Source: an uncultured Lachnospiraceae bacterium (GTDB lineage Bacteria > Bacillota > Clostridia > Lachnospirales > Lachnospiraceae). From it: DNA of 64,000 nt. Position 1 is the stretch's first letter, and every line of letters begins with the position of its first letter. The stretch lies in assembly GCA_944376125.1 (NCBI GenBank), contig CALWBQ010000009.1:1-64000 (forward strand), read 5' to 3'. A program made the position numbers and the translations under genes. Shown here piece after piece: positions 61,006 to 64,000 of this stretch. Below the pieces are notes generated by a model that had not been told where the DNA came from, ran no database searches, and saw only the letters and a list, made by a program, of their open reading frames with translations.

Positions 61006-62565
61006 ATGAAAAAGAAAAGAATCATCTCAGCTCTTTTAGCGGGAACGATGCTGATTGGAGCGCAGCAGGCATGGGCTGCCACTGGACATTATAATGATTC
61101 CAGCCTCACCGGCAATGCGGATGAGTGGAATGCTTATGTAGCAGGCTGGAACGACCTGGCAAACGATTATACTCAGGTTTCTCTTACACCTGGCTGTGCA
61201 GCGACGGAGATTAATTTTGCCTGGTATAATCCGGGAACTGCGGGGAGCCCCATCGTGTATTTCGGTACGGATCCTCAGAATCTGCAGGAATACACTGGAA
61301 CGTCTAACCGTGTTGATGCCAGCCTGACCGGCGGAAACCCGTACTGCTACAATTATGTAACGGTCACGGGGCTGAAAGAGAACACCACTTATTATTATGC
61401 GGTGAACAAGAGCGGTGCAGTATCTCCCACAGAAACTTACCGCACCGGAAGTTTTGAGAGCGTTAACATCCTGTATGTAGGAGATCCCCAGGTGGGTGCT
61501 TCCAAGGGACAGGTTCAGGGGAGCGAGAAATTGACAGAGACCTCTGGTGCAGCCAATACTGCAGCGCGGAATGATGGCTTTGCTTGGGACCGCACTCTGG
61601 ACATTGCTTTGGAGCAGAATCCGGACATTAACTTTATGATTTCTGCTGGAGATCAGGTGAACAATACCGGTAATGCAAAAGAGGAGGAGTATGCGGCATA
61701 CCTTTCTGCCAGCGCGCTGAAGAGTCTTCCCACAGCCACTACTATCGGCAACCATGACTCTCTGAACCCGGATTATTCCTACCATTTCAACAACCCGAAT
61801 CCGACAGGGCTTGGAATGACTGAGGCTGGCGGGGACTATTATTACGGTTACGGCCCTGGTCTTTTCATTGTGCTGAACACCAACAATTACAATGCAGCGG
61901 AGCACGAGGAGGCAATCAAGCAGGCAGTTGAGGCTTATCCCGATACTCAGTGGCGCATCGTGACCATCCACCAGGATATTTACGGTTCCGGTCTGGACCA
62001 CTCTGACACAGACGGCATGATCCTGAGAACCCAGCTGACCCCGATCTTTGACAAATATGATATTGATGTAGTACTCCAGGGCCACGACCATACCTACAGC
62101 CGTTCTAAGATGCTTTACGGCGATCAGCAGGAGCACGGAAGCTACGAGTTCCGTCTCAATGAAGCGGGGGATGACTACGACTGGGACAATGCCTACAATA
62201 AGGTGACCGGTGAGAAGATCAGCCTGTACCCAGAGAACGGAGATGCCGCAGCTATCGATGCAAAGAACCGCTTTGCGGATGACAATAACTGCTACACCAT
62301 CGAGACTGCAGATCAGATGAATGTGACCAATCCGCATGGAACTCTTTATATGACAGCAAACTCTGCGTCTGGTTCCAAATACTATGAATTGACTGCTGCA
62401 CAGCAGGACTATATTGCCAATAGAAGCCAGAACTGGCTGCCCAGCTATTCTGTAATCAATATGGATGCCGATGATTTCAGCATTACAACCTACCAGATCA
62501 CCGATGACGGTTCTGTGGAGATGATCGACAACACCTTTACGATCCACAAGACGGCAAACAAATAG
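61006..62565 (+). CDS. Secreted purple-acid-type metallophosphoesterase
   Basis: 519-residue exported enzyme with a signal peptide (about 1-25). An N-terminal fibronectin-like domain (EINFAWYNPGTAGSPIVYFG ... YNYVTVTGLKENTTYYYAV) is followed by a calcineurin-type phosphoesterase: VGDPQVG, SAGDQVNN, IGNHDSLN, VTIHQDIYG and QGHDHTYSRS supply the two-metal ligands. It hydrolyses phosphate esters outside the cell, perhaps for phosphate gain. AGGAGG before the ATG. Confidence 0.9.
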   Translation: MKKKRIISALLAGTMLIGAQQAWAATGHYNDSSLTGNADEWNAYVAGWNDLANDYTQVSLTPGCAATEINFAWYNPGTAGSPIVYFGTDPQNLQEYTGTSNRVDASLTGGNPYCYNYVTVTGLKENTTYYYAVNKSGAVSPTETYRTGSFESVNILYVGDPQVGASKGQVQGSEKLTETSGAANTAARNDGFAWDRTLDIALEQNPDINFMISAGDQVNNTGNAKEEEYAAYLSASALKSLPTATTIGNHDSLNPDYSYHFNNPNPTGLGMTEAGGDYYYGYGPGLFIVLNTNNYNAAEHEEAIKQAVEAYPDTQWRIVTIHQDIYGSGLDHSDTDGMILRTQLTPIFDKYDIDVVLQGHDHTYSRSKMLYGDQQEHGSYEFRLNEAGDDYDWDNAYNKVTGEKISLYPENGDAAAIDAKNRFADDNNCYTIETADQMNVTNPHGTLYMTANSASGSKYYELTAAQQDYIANRSQNWLPSYSVINMDADDFSITTYQITDDGSVEMIDNTFTIHKTANK

Positions 62566-62569
62566 GATT

Positions 62570-63712
62570 ATGGAAGCAAAAATTCGCGGTAATATTGGCA
62601 AAATAATCACCGCAGCTCTCATTGTGATCTTCACCGTTGGATTTATGATTCGTTTAAACGGCGTGGCCAAGACAGAGCTGGTAAACCGCACCGGTCAGAC
62701 ATTTGAGACCGGTGTGGTTACTGAAATTCTGCAGGATAATCTTCAGGAGGATGGAAGCCGGGCAGGGCAGCAGACTGTGGCAGTCCATATGACTAGCGGA
62801 GAAAAAGAAGGCGAGGATCTGGTTACTACCAGCAACTCAGGGTACCTGTTCGGAGCTCCCTGTGAAGTGGGGATGAAGGTAGTAGTGCTCCAGAGCATTT
62901 CGGGGGATACTGTGATTACAACAGTGTACTCCATCGACCGTTCTAATGTCATCATCGGCTTTGCCGTCCTCTATATAGCGGCGCTGTGCCTGGTAGGGGG
63001 CATGAAAGGGGCTCGTGGAGCTCTGGGACTGATTTACACCTTTGCGGCGATTCTCTATATTTATCTGCCGCTGGTTTATTTGGGCTATTCTCCCTTCTGG
63101 GTTTCTGTATTGATCTGCATCGTCACTACTCTGGTTACTATGCTCCTGATCGGAGGGTTTGCCCGAAAGACTATCTGCGCTACTCTGGGAACTATGGCGG
63201 GCGTTGTCATCGCAGGTGCTGCTGCCGCCATTTTCTCCAATATGACTGGGGTTACCGGGTGGAATGTCTCAGATATTGAGAGCCTGATGACGCTGCAGCA
63301 GGTGAACGGCATCCAGGTAGGCGGGCTCCTTTTCTCCGGCCTTCTGATCAGTGCCCTGGGGGCGGTGATGGATGTGGCAATGTCGATCTCCAGCTCTATG
63401 CAGGAACTGCATGATCAGAATCCTTCCATGACCCGCATGGAACTGATGAGCGCGGGGATGCGTGTGGGCCGTGATATGATGGGAACCGATTCCAATACTC
63501 TGATCTTGGCATTTGCGGGGAGCAGCCTGTCTATGCTGGTGCTGGATTACGCTTACAGCCTCCCCTATCTTCAGATCATCAATTCCAACAATATTGGGAT
63601 TGCGGTGATGCAGGGGCTGTCCGGCAGCTTCGGAATCGTACTCAGCGTTCCCGCCACAGTGGTGATGGCGGCATATATTTATAAGCTGGAGAAAAAAGAA
63701 AAAACAGAATAG
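62570..63712 (+). CDS. YibE/F-family membrane protein
   Basis: 380-residue protein. N-terminal membrane anchor (about 12-30), an extracytoplasmic beta-rich part (residues 35-120), then about seven helices with YibE/F features: YLPLVYLGYSPFWVSVLICI, SALGAVMDVAMSISSSMQEL and DSNTLILAFAGSSLSMLVLD. Family function is unknown. Begins four bases after the phosphoesterase, so translation is coupled, though a functional link is only suggested. Confidence 0.88.
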   Translation: MEAKIRGNIGKIITAALIVIFTVGFMIRLNGVAKTELVNRTGQTFETGVVTEILQDNLQEDGSRAGQQTVAVHMTSGEKEGEDLVTTSNSGYLFGAPCEVGMKVVVLQSISGDTVITTVYSIDRSNVIIGFAVLYIAALCLVGGMKGARGALGLIYTFAAILYIYLPLVYLGYSPFWVSVLICIVTTLVTMLLIGGFARKTICATLGTMAGVVIAGAAAAIFSNMTGVTGWNVSDIESLMTLQQVNGIQVGGLLFSGLLISALGAVMDVAMSISSSMQELHDQNPSMTRMELMSAGMRVGRDMMGTDSNTLILAFAGSSLSMLVLDYAYSLPYLQIINSNNIGIAVMQGLSGSFGIVLSVPATVVMAAYIYKLEKKEKTE

Positions 63713-63730
63713 CAGGCAATGGTTATCATC

Positions 63731-63777
63731 ATAACAGACGCTGCGGCGCTGCAGAAGCGGCCCCGGGCGTCTGTTAT
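63731..63777 (+). terminator. Terminator after YibE/F gene
   Basis: 11-bp stem ATAACAGACGC/GCGTCTGTTAT with a large GC-rich loop, followed by TTTTA. Confidence 0.85.
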
Positions 63778-63890
63778 TTTACTGTGAAAGCTCTGTCAGG
63801 CGCTGATGCCGCCCGGCGCGAGAATTCCGCAAACGGAACTCTTTGTTCTTAAAGAAATGGTAAGCAAAAAGTAAATAACTGAATAGAAGA

Positions 63891-63963
63891 ATATGGTATA
63901 ATAACCACAGAGTGGTTATTATACCTGCGCATACCGGTTTCTGCGTTCACCGCAGAAATCCGG
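63891..63963 (+). repeat. 73-base structured dispersed repeat, copy 2
   Basis: Second copy of the element at 40075-40147 (68 of 73 bases equal, no gaps). Hairpin 1 is perfect here: GGTATAATAACCAC-AGA-GTGGTTATTATACC. Compared with copy 1, a G-C pair has become A-T, keeping the stem. It lies 178 bases after the YibE/F gene, close to the window edge. Confidence 0.75.
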
Positions 63964-64000
63964 GCGCTAAAATCCGCCGGAGGCTGCCATGGCCTGAAGG

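Noticed and set aside
61036..62691. A 551-codon open frame on the minus strand
   Set aside because: It lies wholly antisense to the metallophosphoesterase, which has a signal peptide, conserved metal motifs and a ribosome site. The antisense translation has no motif and is a by-product of codon use.
1..64000. CRISPR array or cas genes
   Set aside because: No regularly spaced identical repeats and no Cas protein motif were found; the few short repeats are isolated pairs.

Overview
The window looks like the chromosome of a spore-forming gut-type member of the Clostridia, most likely a Lachnospiraceae relative. The signs are a cotJABC spore-coat operon, phenylacetate-CoA ligase paired with an ACT protein, Mini-RNase III, a CIRCE operator ahead of small heat-shock genes, AGGAGG-type ribosome sites on most genes, and early genes typical of clostridial prophages. 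No species can be named from sequence reading alone.

Layout. 1-1460: end of an IS1182-type transposase with a late frameshift. 1580-2280: a Phd/Doc toxin-antitoxin pair with promoter and terminator. 2251-9737 (minus strand): the early/replication module of a clostridial prophage in decay. DUF2800 and DUF2815 look intact. The HNH endonuclease, SNF2 helicase, VRR-NUC and VapE genes carry stop codons, frameshifts or truncation, one sigma-like gene has ACG where ATG is expected, and no DNA polymerase or structural genes are present. The lead sigma-like gene has a leader with two mutually exclusive pairings; one is a terminator-like hairpin that also hides its ribosome site.

10037-19915 (plus strand): a tightly packed defence operon running divergently from the prophage module. 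It encodes a small XRE regulator, a HamA-like (DUF1837) protein with an extra N-terminal half, a HamB-like helicase, a type III-style methyltransferase (Mod), a type III restriction subunit (Res) and a GIY-YIG/DUF4357 protein. The HamA-like protein appears to have lost the acidic and lysine residues of its nuclease site. This joining of Hachiman-like and type III restriction parts is the most interesting system in the window.

20576-31342: a catabolic locus. A YheO-type PAS/HTH regulator, amidohydrolase and RidA lie on the minus strand. Facing them is an operon for a TRAP transporter, MBL-fold hydrolase, DUF362 protein, class V PLP enzyme, KDG kinase and KDPG aldolase, which suggests breakdown of a nitrogen-containing acid through 2-keto-3-deoxygluconate to pyruvate and glyceraldehyde-3-phosphate. 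31389-35677: a TetR regulator with a 38-base dyad operator and two ABC half-transporters.

35849-64000: mostly core genes. These are a 45-residue ORF, two Gfo/Idh oxidoreductases, a TPR/DUF4037 pair, paaK-ACT, cotJABC, carbamate kinase, a CPBP protease, a glycosyltransferase, a PAP2 protein, tRNA-Met and tRNA-Val, lipid kinase, ispF-cysS-mrnC-rlmB, lactate dehydrogenase, a DUF4397 protein, tRNA-Thr, a cell-wall-binding putative amidase, a NUDIX hydrolase, CIRCE plus two Hsp20 genes, a two-component system with small membrane proteins, a secreted phosphoesterase and a YibE/F membrane protein. A 73-base structured repeat occurs twice (40075 and 63891), with a paired base change that keeps its hairpin.
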